Shown here one piece after another: positions 1 to 11,700 of a stretch of DNA of 64,000 nucleotides. A program made the position numbers and the translations under genes. This DNA is from Syngnathus acus. Its lineage: Eukaryota; Chordata; Actinopteri; Syngnathiformes; Syngnathidae. Every line of letters begins with the position of its first letter. Position 1 is the stretch's first letter. Location of the stretch: the NCBI RefSeq assembly GCF_901709675.1, contig NC_051089.1:4316476-4380475 (forward strand), written 5' to 3'. The notes beneath the pieces are model-generated. The model was given only the letters and a program-made list of their open reading frames with translations. It did not search any database and was not told the origin of the DNA.

Positions 1-1095
1 TCTCTCGATGTGCAATGCGAATCCTTTGAGCTCTTCATTTACATGTATGCCAACAGGCCTTTTAATGCATTTAAAAGTTGGACGGCGTTCAAAGGGAACT
101 ATAATTCCTCCAGAAACGAGCCTTTTGAAGACTCTATCTTGTTCTTTCTCTTCTGGCTAATCTCGTCGTTCCTCGCCGCGCTATGCCAATTCTCCTCACC
201 GCCAATTAAGCTTGACATTAGCATAAAACTTTTTTTTTTTTTTTTTTGTAAGAGTGGCAATGAACAGTGTTCCCCGGCCAATCCTTAGTCTTCCTGTTTT
301 CTTACGGTTACCTAACGGGAATAACAAGGCCGAGGACTTCATTAATAACCTGTCAACATGTTTTCTTTTCGAGCTCCCCCACTGTGCGCCATTGCCGATT
401 TTAGCTATTAATGCGCCGCGTGTCGGCGCCGGCTTTCATTTCTCCCTCGACAGAAGGAAGAAGAAGTAGCGGCGGCGTAATTGCCATGAGGAGCGTTATA
501 TGAATCAATTAATTATTGGTCGGGCGCGTGGCAAATTGTTTTTTATGAGCTACAAATGTGACCCAGAGGAGAAATGTAACGCGGGTTTTTTCACTTTTCG
601 TCATACGTTCTAGTCAACTACAGATGCCGACGGGAGGCGTTTGTTATTATTTGTATATTTTCGGAACATGATTAAATAATCGTGAACCTGATCTGGTCCG
701 AAGGTGTAAATGTGAGATTGAATTGGCTGATGACCATTTACAAGATGCGTCACCTGGCGCAAACGGGATCATTTTTGCCAACTCAATAATTTCCTTGTAG
801 ACGGGAAAAAAAAAAAAAGACTCCCGTCTGGAAGTAAATTGACAGAATGCCACCCCCCTACCCTCCACCCCTGAAGTGGGCGAGCGCGCCATTAGCAGCA
901 AGTCGCTCGCACTGATCGTCAGCATTAGAAGGCGCTTTCAACTCCCGCTGGCTGTCAGCAACTCTGGCAGCTCTTAGGCAGCTTTAGCTTCGACTCGGCA
1001 GCTTTGCGAGAGAGGCGGCGGTCTGGGGGCTGGTGGAGGAGGGGATGACAAAATCAGTTTCTTGTGCGGTGGATCTGTTAAAAGAGGCTTCGGGA

Positions 1096-1260
1096 TCAAA
1101 GAAGGCCTAAGTGGGTCAAAATTACCTTGACCGTCTGAGAGCAGTCAGATTTCCAGAGGCGGGGGCGGCGGCGGCAGCGGGGGCGGCGGGTAATCTGCAA
1201 TGTAGAGAGCAGATTAACATTTTACAAAGAAGATTCCACCCCAAAGTCATTAGATCAAAG
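1096..1260 (+). promoter_or_regulatory. Pair of TCF/LEF-type motifs upstream of nkd1
   Basis: GATCAAAGAA begins near 1096 and AGATCAAAG lies at 1252-1260, about 150 bp apart on the same strand. Both carry the WWCAAAG core bound by TCF/LEF factors. Nkd1 is a known direct Wnt target and feedback inhibitor, so such sites are expected in its flank. The distance to the start codon (7.5 kb) and the shortness of the motif make function uncertain. Confidence 0.25.
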
Positions 1261-1806
1261 CTTCTTTTTTTTTCCCCCCCGCCGTTTCTTTTTCTCTTCC
1301 TCTCAAACGGATGCCAGTGCTTGGAAACACAAATACTGTCATTTGTTACTGGAGTGGAATTTTCATGTGTCGGCACTTTACGAGTACTCGAATGTTATTT
1401 CTACTAACTTCAATGGGAAAAGTTGATTTGCCATACGAGCGTTGTCATTGAATCAAAAATCTTTTTGTGTTTTGCACCAATGTGGGACAGTTTCGACAAT
1501 AAAGATTCCAAGGCTAAACTCACTGTTTTCGCTCTTCTGGATCCTTCGCATGCCTCTCTTTCGACTTCAATCACGAGTAAAATGTCGGGATATATTGACG
1601 TACATCATCTTTCCGCACTCCATCAGTGAGTGTTGTAATTTGTGCCCTTGCTAATTTGAGCCCGGCCTTGAGTCCATGTGAGGCGCCCCTCTTAAAAGAC
1701 ACGTTTGAAGCCTGCCGGTCGCCTCGTTTCAAAGCTGCAGCTGTTTTTTTTTTTTTCTTCCCCCCTCCTGGTGTTTGGCGGCTTTAATTGATGTTTATTT
1801 TGGAAT

Positions 1807-1823
1807 GGGGGGGGGGGGGGGGG
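1807..1823. repeat. Poly(G) run, 17 nt
   Basis: An uninterrupted run of 17 G. It could form a G-quadruplex with nearby G runs. It is probably a polymorphic homopolymer. Confidence 0.9.
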
Positions 1824-4364
1824 TCCGGTTCTTCCATGCAAATGTCCTACATGCGTCGACTACCGGGTCAAGGGAGCGCTCGGCTTTAGCATGTGCAAAG
1901 TGGAGTGCTTAGCGAATGTACAGTTCACGTGTCGTTGCAATAATACGAAAAACAGCATTCACGGCTACGTTTACACATTAGCACGCTTGCCTAATGTTTT
2001 TTCCTTCATTTTCTTTTCCAATCGCATTAGCTGTCAAAATGAAATAAAAAATGGCTGCTGTTTTTATTGAACTTTGACTGACTGATAAAACTGCAAGTTT
2101 TTTTTTTCCAAGATTAGGCACCAAGTACAAAATGGCCATCAATCAAGTCACTTTGAAATGCCAGATAAATATGTCAAGAGATATACGGTACAGTAACGTA
2201 AGAAACATATGCAACGCTGGAGACATCCATGGAGATGAATCGACGCAAGTGTCCTGTTCTGTCTCTCACAAAAAATGGTGGGAGGACAAGCCGGCACGGA
2301 ATAGGCGGGTGACAAAGTCAACTTGGAAACTCTTTGACTTTGGATGTAGTATCAGAGGCCACAAGGGAAGGGTGGTTGTTTGTTGGGGGGGGTGTCGTCG
2401 GGTCTTGATGGTTGTCACGGAGGAGGTCTTCCGCTCGCTCCTCGCCATTTTCCCACCAGTCCTTTTCGCCCAGCCGAGGGGTTGAGCTGTAATTGGGAGC
2501 AGATGAGGAGGCCCCTGCGTGCCTCCACGCTGATGTCAACCCGGCTGAGGGAAACACATGGTGGCGAGGAGACGCTGAGCAAGGACGGGGTGCACGTGGC
2601 CAGAACACATTGTCGTTTACCTGCCGGCTCGGTTCATTAGAAGCACCTGTGGCTAAAGCCAAACTGGGGCTAACCTTTTGACCTTCTGGACCTAGATTTG
2701 ACACCTCTGTTCATCACTCCGTTTTTTAGTTAGTTTGTAAATTTGTTAGCAGGTTACATAGGTAATCTGTAGGTAAACTGTTAGCCGTTCACTAGCTTGT
2801 TAGCAAGTTAGCTAGCTTGATCAGTCAGTCGGTAAAGCCAAGAACAAGACTGGTATGAACTAGAATTAATTTCTATAAATTATTAAATATCTATATATAT
2901 ATTTGAAGATTAATATATTGGCTAATCCAATCCCGCTACATCCTAACAAGGCACGTATTAATGGCGTGCTGAATGTACATGTGCCTGATGCAGGATGACA
3001 TCACCATTGCCCCCCCCCCCCTCCCCGCACCCCCCTCCCACATTGGTGGCCCCGACCTGCCTCCCTTGTCTGTGGGAACACCACTTCATTACGTGGAGAT
3101 GAATTGCCTTATTGTGAAAAGCTCTGGCGGAGTTGGTGCTGGACATTGGGGGGAATCATTCGGTGACCCAGCTTCAGGGGTCAGTACACCCTCTGTTTGG
3201 AAAACATCTCACGTAACGCATCGCTGGGCTGACTGGCCGAGTCCTCTGAGTCGAGGGCTCTCTCGTAGCCACGCCAGCGACACGAGGGACACAAACGGCA
3301 AACTTCATACCCGGTCATTTCAATTCAAAATAATACAACGCTGAAGACTTTTAGGTTCTTCGTTGCACCATGACACTTTGACACTCTTAAGCTATTCTTG
3401 GATAAGTGAAGCACTGTGGATACTTTCCGGTTGGACTGTACACCACGCCCTCCATATTGAGTGTGACCCCCCCAGATAATAAAAGGACTTCACTGATGGC
3501 CATTCACGGGCACAGTCTTTGATGGCAGCCATGTGTTTGACCTCGCTCAGAGGACACATCGGATTCTTTTATCAGGTGCAGCTTTGGTGGAGGACTTTGT
3601 GCTTGAATGTCACCGCAAACGTCATTGGTCGGATAGCGGCTAAACCAGGTCATCATTTTCACCCACACCCCGGCTGCCAGTCCCTCAACCAGACAACAGT
3701 TTATTTAGCTAAGCCCCGAGACGTGGGCCCGCCGTGGAATTCATTACCCGCGGGCCGTTAACGGTCCGTTGGTGTTTGGAATACTTTGAGCAGCCTTTGA
3801 TATCACGTTTGACCGCAACCCTGTCGCAGAGGCACCTCGTTCGTATTGCAGCCGGTGTTGGATCACGTATTTCCACAGCCAGCGTGTTGACACGGCGTTA
3901 CAGAAAATTTAATTATTGCCTTGACGTTCAGGTTACATGTCAACACATTAGTTCAGCTAAAATGGGACCGTATCGTATTTCTCATGAGCATTGAGCCGAG
4001 ACACCTGGATAATGCATTGGATGCAGACTCTCAAGAAGTTGGGGAGATCAGCACACTGAATCACTTCACCATATCTATTTGATAGTGATTACTACTTTCC
4101 TATGCAGACATGGCTTTGGCGCAATCTTGTGGTAGCTGACAGAATTACAGGAAAACGTTTTTTTTTTTTGCGAGGAGCTTTCATGGACTGAAAAACCTCT
4201 AATAGGTAAATTTGTGAAAAGCAATCCACGGACTCGGCGAGGGGGTCGACCTTTTAGTTTTTTGCTAAGTTGTCCATTTAAGTGCGACTAGCTTGCAAAC
4301 AGGCATGCCCCAAGCAGCACACTGTAAAGACTTAAAATAATTCCAACGCAACAAAAAACATTTA

Positions 4365-4381
4365 TGTGTGTGTGTGTGTGT
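4365..4381. repeat. (TG)n microsatellite
   Basis: About eight TG units in the upstream region of nkd1. No function is suggested. Confidence 0.9.
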
Positions 4382-5612
4382 TCTTGGCCACCCCACAGAT
4401 TTGTGCCTGTAGCTGCTTGGCAACAACAACAAAAAAAAAAAAAGTATTTTGGAATAAAAGCAATAAAAGCAACATTTTCTTCAGCGGCTGTGAAAATGCC
4501 TCTTACAATGAACAAATAAATAATAAAGCACATGTTTCCTTTTACGGCACTCTTTCTGGCACAAGTGGAGAGCCGGCCTTGAAGAATAAGACATTAATAA
4601 CACAACAAAGATGTTGGCGGCGTCACTTTTCTTCCTCCAGCTGGCGTCTCTCGCTCAAAGCAACCACTGGAGATTTTGTTTTTTTTATTACATTGTTCTA
4701 GCTTCCCCAGAGGGGAAATATAGCGTATATATGAAAACCCTAAACATGCATGTGCACCATATATAAATATGGCCGACTTTCTACCAGCAATTCTGTAGCA
4801 CTGCGTCATTTTGAAATACAGTCTTGAATCTTGTTTAATTCGTTTGATGAGCGAGCTAGTAACGTACTCGTATTTCAAATTATTTTTGCCCGTTAAAATG
4901 CCATTCATTTGTTCCAGCTCTCCAAAGAACATAAAAACACAACAAAAAAACATTAAACAAAACATGAAACATGAACAAAAAGAATGTTTTAAAAAATAAA
5001 TAGAATGATTTTACTGTCACTGCAGTAAGCAAAAAAAAAACCCACACAAATAAATAAATAAAGTCCAAAAGTGTTAGCGAGTAACTTGAAAAAAAAAAAA
5101 AAAATTGGGGCGCTTGTATGTCATTTTTTATAAAGTCTATACTTACCTATAATAACTTGTGAAATTGTACAGGTGATGCAAGGTGACCTGGCCAATGCGG
5201 CTCGCTTCGTGAAAACTCCCTAGCTCCGCCCCCTGGTTGTCATGGTTGCAATAGCCCTGTTCTAGGTGGGGTTGGGAGGAGACAGGATGCCCCCCCTCAA
5301 AACTGTCTGATTTCAGTGAGGCAATTATAGATTATGACATATGATGTAAATCTTTGGGGTATTTAAAAAAAAAAAAAAATCTGTTTCTGTCACCATCTGC
5401 ATGTCAAGGCCTCAAATATCCACCAAAGGTTGGGTGTGAATTTTGCAATGAAGATAATGGCCAAGATTTTTTTCTTCTCCTTTTTAACCCCTCGTTCCAG
5501 TGAGAGTCTCTTTGAAGCCTCTCAGTCCTGGTGGCTGCTCTTATCTCAGGAAGCCATTAGTTGATCTCCCTTTCTTTTCTTTCACTGGAGTCAGCTTTTA
5601 TGGCCCGGCAAG

Positions 5613-5633
5613 TTTTTTTTTTTTTTTTTTTTT
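5613..5633. repeat. Poly(T) run, 21 nt
   Basis: A 21-nt T homopolymer. No target-site duplication was seen around it, so retroposon origin is not supported. Confidence 0.9.
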
Positions 5634-8369
5634 GAGAGCTTCTCCTTGCCCCCTTCCCCGTTCCGCCTTCCGTATCGTCACCCCCGCAACACATGACAGC
5701 CTGTGTAATTAATGAGCATCATAAAGCCTCTCTTTTCTATTAGCTCGCCATTAGTAAACCTGGCAAGGCTGTCATTTTGGACAAAAACACACAGCTCCTT
5801 CATTTGATCCCCACATCAAAGGGGGTACCCCGCTGTTTTGGGCTGAATACACTAATTGTGTCCTCGTTCTGGATGGGCCCACAACCCCCCCCCCCACAAC
5901 CCGTCGCTTCAAAAAGCCAGCCAGCGCTGAAGGCAAATAGTAGCCAAGCATCGATTCTGTCAGCCTACATTTGCAGAGTTTGCTGCTAACCAAAAGTGAT
6001 GGCAAGTACCAATAAAAAAAATTTTTTTGCACTGTATTCAAGGAGACTTTTGAATTTCAGACTTCTGCCAACCACCACGATGAGTTACACGTTGCCGCCA
6101 ATCGGGCCCGGTTGGGGGTTTTATTCCCAAGATTAAAAATACACAAATACATTGAGATGTAAGTATTAAGCACATTTCATGCTCATCTTTACAAAGCGGC
6201 GATATTAACGGTACAATTTGCCGACTAATCCCGTATACAAGTTTTTTTTGCTTTACTTTTTGATGTTTGCATAAATTAAAATCCTCTCACCACCTTCACT
6301 GTCCTTTGCCACAGCTTAATGATTTTCTCGCTCAACGTGACAAAACAAATTAAGGCCAGAACAGGCTTAAAGCGGCTTACTGTAACTCTTTGAACTGCAA
6401 ATGATGCTACTGAATATTTGCTGCATGAATAGTATACATAAAAATCCAGCCAAAGATGTAATGCGTTGTAATTTGACACTTTTTTTCCTATAAATAATTT
6501 GTGTAATATTATTAAAGTTGTTGTCACCATTTTCTGGCACGTTGAAGGACCAACGCACGCCAGGCGAGCTTTTCCCTTGCATGCGGACCGTCCGCCTAAC
6601 ACGCCACACGCTGGGTGGACACAATGGGGCCCCGAGTCAGGAACCGACACTGTACTCCAGCGCCGATTGTCTTGTGTCCTTTACAACATCTTTTGTTCCC
6701 GCGGATAAAAGCGACATGTCGGAGCTTTTTAAGCGCCCGGCAGCTGCTCTCCACATCCTCTCCCCGGACCAACCCACCCCCAATGCGTCAGCCTCCTACG
6801 ATGTTATATGGACAAACCATTAGGCTGGTTTTACACTGCGGCGCCGATGTAGTTTAAAAAAAAAACAATTGGGCTTATTATAAGCAGATTCTGTTTTTCA
6901 TCAAAGCTTTTGCCTCTTGGTCACAAGAAAGGCCCGCTCCTGTCTTATAAGGTCATAGAACTTTGTCTCGGAATTGGGTTTTATGTTGGTTTTGCTTCTA
7001 ACTAGTAAATATTTTGGAGGAAAAATCCAAATATAAAACTGTAAAAAAAAAAAAAAAAAACCTCGCCCTGAAAAAGGCTTTTAACAACTTTAAAAATATA
7101 ATTTATTGATTGCCATTCATGGCAAAATAATTTACAGAGTTTGAATTTTACTTTTAAGTCATGGGACAGTACAAGGGATAATTAGTTCTATAATGCCACA
7201 TAACAAATACCGATTCAGTCGTTCAAATAATATCCAGAAAATCATGACGTGAGAGCCCAAGAATGGCTTCCGGCAATTCTGGTGATTAATCATAACTGGA
7301 GTCTTTGCGCTTCAAAGATGGATATATGGACCCGTGAGGCCGCTCCTCCATGGGCCCCCTTTCAAAGGACAGGAAGTGTGTCACATGGACAAGATTTTTT
7401 TTCCCCACAAATATTCGGGCCCCATTCCTGGAATAACAACATCTCATCTGTGTGTCTAGTTCAAAGGCCAGCCTAGTTCCTCTTGGTACAACATGTGATG
7501 ATAGAGTCAGGATGTGGGAAAACACTGAGTGGCATCCCCCTTGCCGCCTCCCCCTCCCCGGGAGGGCAACATGTGACCTATCGTCTTTTATACCATGTGA
7601 ATCATCTTGAATGGACTTGGTATCTCAGTGAGAAAACAAAACTGTTTGGGTCCATTGAGTTTGGCATTGGAAACTTTCTTGGGGCGGGGGTGTTTTTCTT
7701 AAAGGGCTAAAAATACATTTCGGTGCTCGCAATACTTTTAGGGATGTTTTGCTACTTTTAATGGAATTTTTTTTTTGTAAAACAACTGCTTGGAAACATG
7801 CATTGTATTTTGAGTGCTCTATGAATAAAAGTTAAGTTGACGTTGATTTATTATTTCAAAGCTATACGAAACATGCCCCTCAATTCATGTTTCATTTACG
7901 ATCTAACATGTAGGATCTATCAGCCATGACAGGAAACACTGTGTAAATGTAAAAAATGAATGAAGAAGAATATTATGTGACACACTTTTTAACGTAGTGA
8001 AATAAATAATGGCACCTGCTATTTCGAGGGCATCTGACAGAAATGGGACAAGAAGCATCCGTGTCATATTTGTGTCCGTCTATCATATTGCACCTCTGCT
8101 GACGTCTGTCTTTCATTATGTATTAGTGATGACTTCAAAAGAACATCTCGCCGCCTTTCATCTGCTGCAGCAGCCACCCGAAAAGAAGAAAATTAAAAAA
8201 AAAACTGTAGATTTTTCCAAAAAGAGCTTTTCATGTCAAAGAGCAGATGTGCAGTGACCACAGCCCCCCTCCTCTCGTCCCCTGGGACCTTTTATGCTAA
8301 ATGTTTTCTTAGTAACCACTCAAACTGCCTTTTTTCCTCTTGGGTACATTAAAATTTGAATTTAAATTC

Positions 8370-8412
8370 CATTACATACCCATCCATCCGTTTTCTATAC
8401 CACTCATCCTGT
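8370..8412. repeat. Fish interspersed repeat tail (CATCCATCCGTTTTCTA type)
   Basis: The sequence matches the very common fish repeat end that reads CATCCATCC followed by TTTTCTA and an ACC..C.TATCCT-like stretch. This tail belongs to a dispersed retroelement family of teleosts. Only the end is kept. A related fragment in the opposite orientation lies at 28688-28741. Confidence 0.6.
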
Positions 8413-8710
8413 TCAGGGCCACAGTCAATGGGTGTGTCTATCAAGCGGAAGTAGTCGGAATATGTAGTATCATGTCTTTTATTGTGAAAGGGCTTAAGCG
8501 GATGCCGACTGTTGCGGTTCTGCTAGCTTCTTTTGAATCACCCTCGCGAACCCCACCGACAGCTCAGACGCTTGTTTGCTCACCAAGCGTGCAGACGTGT
8601 TTGAGTGTGCGACCGCTGCTCCGCTCTCTCCGCGGACTCTTTTCGGATATCTCCCGCTGTCTTCGCCCACCCACTTTGACGGTTCTTTTCGGACTATATT
8701 ACTCCGTCTG

Positions 8711-8741
8711 ATGGTGTGCACCGATGCCGAGAGATGGGTAA
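8711..8741 (+). promoter_or_regulatory. Upstream ATGs in the nkd1 5' leader
   Basis: Two ATGs precede the nkd1 start at 8734 in other frames. The ATG at 8724 opens a five-codon frame that stops at 8739-8741, overlapping the nkd1 start. The ATG at 8711 reads past the nkd1 start into exons 2 and 3 before stopping. If transcription begins upstream of 8711, nkd1 translation would need leaky scanning. The transcription start is not visible. Confidence 0.4.
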
Positions 8742-11700
8742 ACTGCACTCGAAACATGGTGAGGCTTATTTGGTGTTGTTCAAACTATCGTACGAGTCGT
8801 ATTTGAGTGTGTTCATTGTCTACTTTCTTGTTTTTCTCGGTCTCCATCCACTGCAAGCCGCTATTTGTAAAGCAAGGGAGAGCCCGGAAGGTGAGCAGCA
8901 TGATTTTAGAGAACATTTGAGGCACTTTTTTTGAACGGAGTAAAGGAGATTGCTAGTGGTGTGAACATGTGCACGGATCCCCCCCAGCCCTCCCCGCCCC
9001 CCCTTCACTTTTCCCCATATAAAATACACAATAATAAAGCCGTCTTTTGTTTCAGGCGGCAGCTTTGTAGTTAATGCCTGTTTGGCTCGGAAGGGACTGG
9101 ACGACTGGCTGGTGAAGCAGGATTGTCATCTAAAGACCAAGTGCGCGTTGACCACCCGGGTGAGTCAACCGAGGGTCCCCCTAACCTCCCCTCAACACCC
9201 CATCTTAGTCCACCCCAGCTTCTCTTTCTCACCCTGCCTGCATGAACGCTTCTTTTTCGCAAAGTTATTTCTTTTTTAACCTTCACTGGACATAAATGAG
9301 AGCTGCATATGGTCCACGAGGTATATCATCCAAAATATTAAAATTCATGACGATTTAAATGATCGAATAAGAGAAGAAAAATATGGTACAACAATAACAA
9401 CAGATGGGAAAACTCGTGAAAATGTTAAATACCTGCTTTTGAACAGCACTGCATTATACTTTAAATAAGAGCTTAAAAAGATCAGAAATGACTCTTGGTA
9501 TCACGCGGTGCACTACAACCACAATAGAAAATATTTATACAATTATTATGAATACATTTAATATAAAATAGATACATAACACAATTTAATAATTCAATAT
9601 AACTCATTTTATATTGAATACACAATAATTATTTTGAATAATTAACTAATTATCATTATTGAATAGATTCATTTGATAATGATTAAGTGATATATTAAAA
9701 TATAACAAATTTATTTTAAAAAAATCACTCTACAATAATTGTTGTATCAATGTATTAAATGACATTACAGTCACACATTTAAATATAATGACATGCAATA
9801 TGATACAAGATGATTTGTCCAGATCCTTGTCTAAATTCAATCAAATCTTCCTTAGCCCTTAATTGCCTTAGCCCTTGATTACCTCACTCCTTTCAACTTG
9901 AAGTGTCGTGGGAATAGGTGAAGTAGCATTTTGGCTAACCGCGCTCATAAACAATCATCTGCGTAAATGTGCCATAATGTCTGAGAGCGTCAATCACAAG
10001 CGACAACATTTTGGATCCAGCTCTGAGATCGGATCTTATTTGTTGTTTGATGATGACAATGGGAATTTCAACACTTGTTTGGTCTCTGAGGGAGAATGAA
10101 ATGTTGGTTTTCAGCCCAGTTGATGTTTCTTTTTTTTTTAAAAAGGCAACAATAGATCAAGCCGTTTTTGAAAGCATGATGGGCTGACAGCCCGGTGATG
10201 TGAGGATGGTAGAAGCCGAGGAATGTTGGTCAGGCTCTGCAATGTTTTTGTCTTTTGGTATTGCCGTCGACACACACAGTGTTGTTGTTGTTGTCGTCAA
10301 GTGAAGGGGGAAATCCTTTGGAATTGCTTCAGAGGCATTTTAAGCCTCTTTGGTTGGCGGTGTCGTCCTCAAACGGGGAAAATCGGTGGTCGTTGTGAAG
10401 GAAAACCAGAATAGGGTTCAACCACCACCCACACTTGTCTATCTACTGAATGCAGCTTGCGAGAGCGGCTTTATTTTTTGCCAATGAGAAGGAATCCAAA
10501 CCTTCTCAGACACGCCACGGTTTGTAAAGGTCACAATAGTTGCTTTTAAAAATTAGCCCCCGCGATAGGAGCGTTTATTGATGTGCCGGCGAGAAGACAA
10601 ACTAATCCGCTGAGTCTAAAGTCCTTTGAGGTGTTTCGTTATGCTTGTCTTTCAACGTCGCGTCGTTATCGGCGTTGTTGACACTGTCATTAAGAACGCT
10701 GGATTGTTAGTCCAGGAAATAAGAATTTTGATACACAGGCTTCCACCGTTTATGGCGGTAATAAAGAATGCCAGAAGACTCATAACCAAGGACTCCCCTT
10801 TGTTGTCGGATCGTGAGAAGTTGAACAAAAAAAAAAAAATGTAAACGTTCCCAAACACTCTGGAACAAAATGATCATTGTTGATGCAGATATATATTTTT
10901 TTGGGACTCACCGCCAGCTATGATGGTGCGCCAGTGACTGAGTGTTATTGGCAGGTGGGTCTTGACATATGACATTGGGGTCATGTGATACCCCGTGTCC
11001 AGCCTGTCGTGAACCCCTCGAAGCGTCCCCATAAATATCACGTTGTGCCTTAAGCATGTCCTGGTGTAGTCATTGAACATTTTACAACAGCACAGCCCTC
11101 ATTTCAGTTGTTGCTGATTTTGTGTGCCGCTTCGTTTTGATGAATTTCATATTACCGCAAAAAAAGGGGACGTCTTTAAAATCCCCCCCCCACCCCTTTT
11201 CCACCTCCCAACTGGTGCTCCCTTCTGCCCTGGTAGACTCCATCTGTTTGCTCCGTTTACCCGGTGGCCTTGTGTTGCCGGATGAAACGAGACGCCGTAT
11301 GAAAGGGGGCCCTCGCGGGGGAGCTGTTCCCTATTGACAGTCAAGGCTCCACTTTGCTATTATCATTTTCCCGTATTTTAAAGCTGCCTTTCCGCCAAGC
11401 GTCGACGCTCGGTACAGTTCCGACCCGTTCCCTCAGCCTCCGAGCGCAATAAAAGACAGGATGTGATTGGGCGTTGTGTGTTTGAGAGCTGGATGCTGAA
11501 AGTACCTTTCACACGCGGGCGGCCGGGCAGGCGGGCGGGCTCCTCTTCTTTTTGTGCGCTTTTGTGACCCTCGCCCCGCCACCCTTCTTCCACCACCGCC
11601 GGCTGGCCTCTTGTGTGACGTACGGCCGACTCCCAGCAGGCTTTCCCCCTTCTGTGATCCCATGGGACGAGAGCCTGTTGTTTGCTCTTTGAAGTGGCTG

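Larger units (their letters stand above)
1..8733. other. Upstream region of nkd1; no gene recognised
   Basis: No open frame here has the length, splice context or protein similarity of a gene. The stretch holds poly(T), poly(A), poly(C) and poly(G) runs, several AT-rich blocks, and some repeat-free segments (for example 480-620 and 5690-5770, the latter with TAATTAATGAGCAT-type sequence) that could be conserved noncoding elements. TCF/LEF-type motifs occur at 1096, 1252 and 5813. A degraded LINE-type tail lies at 8370-8412. I infer that this is the 5' regulatory flank of nkd1. Another gene may lie to the left of the window. Confidence 0.5.
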
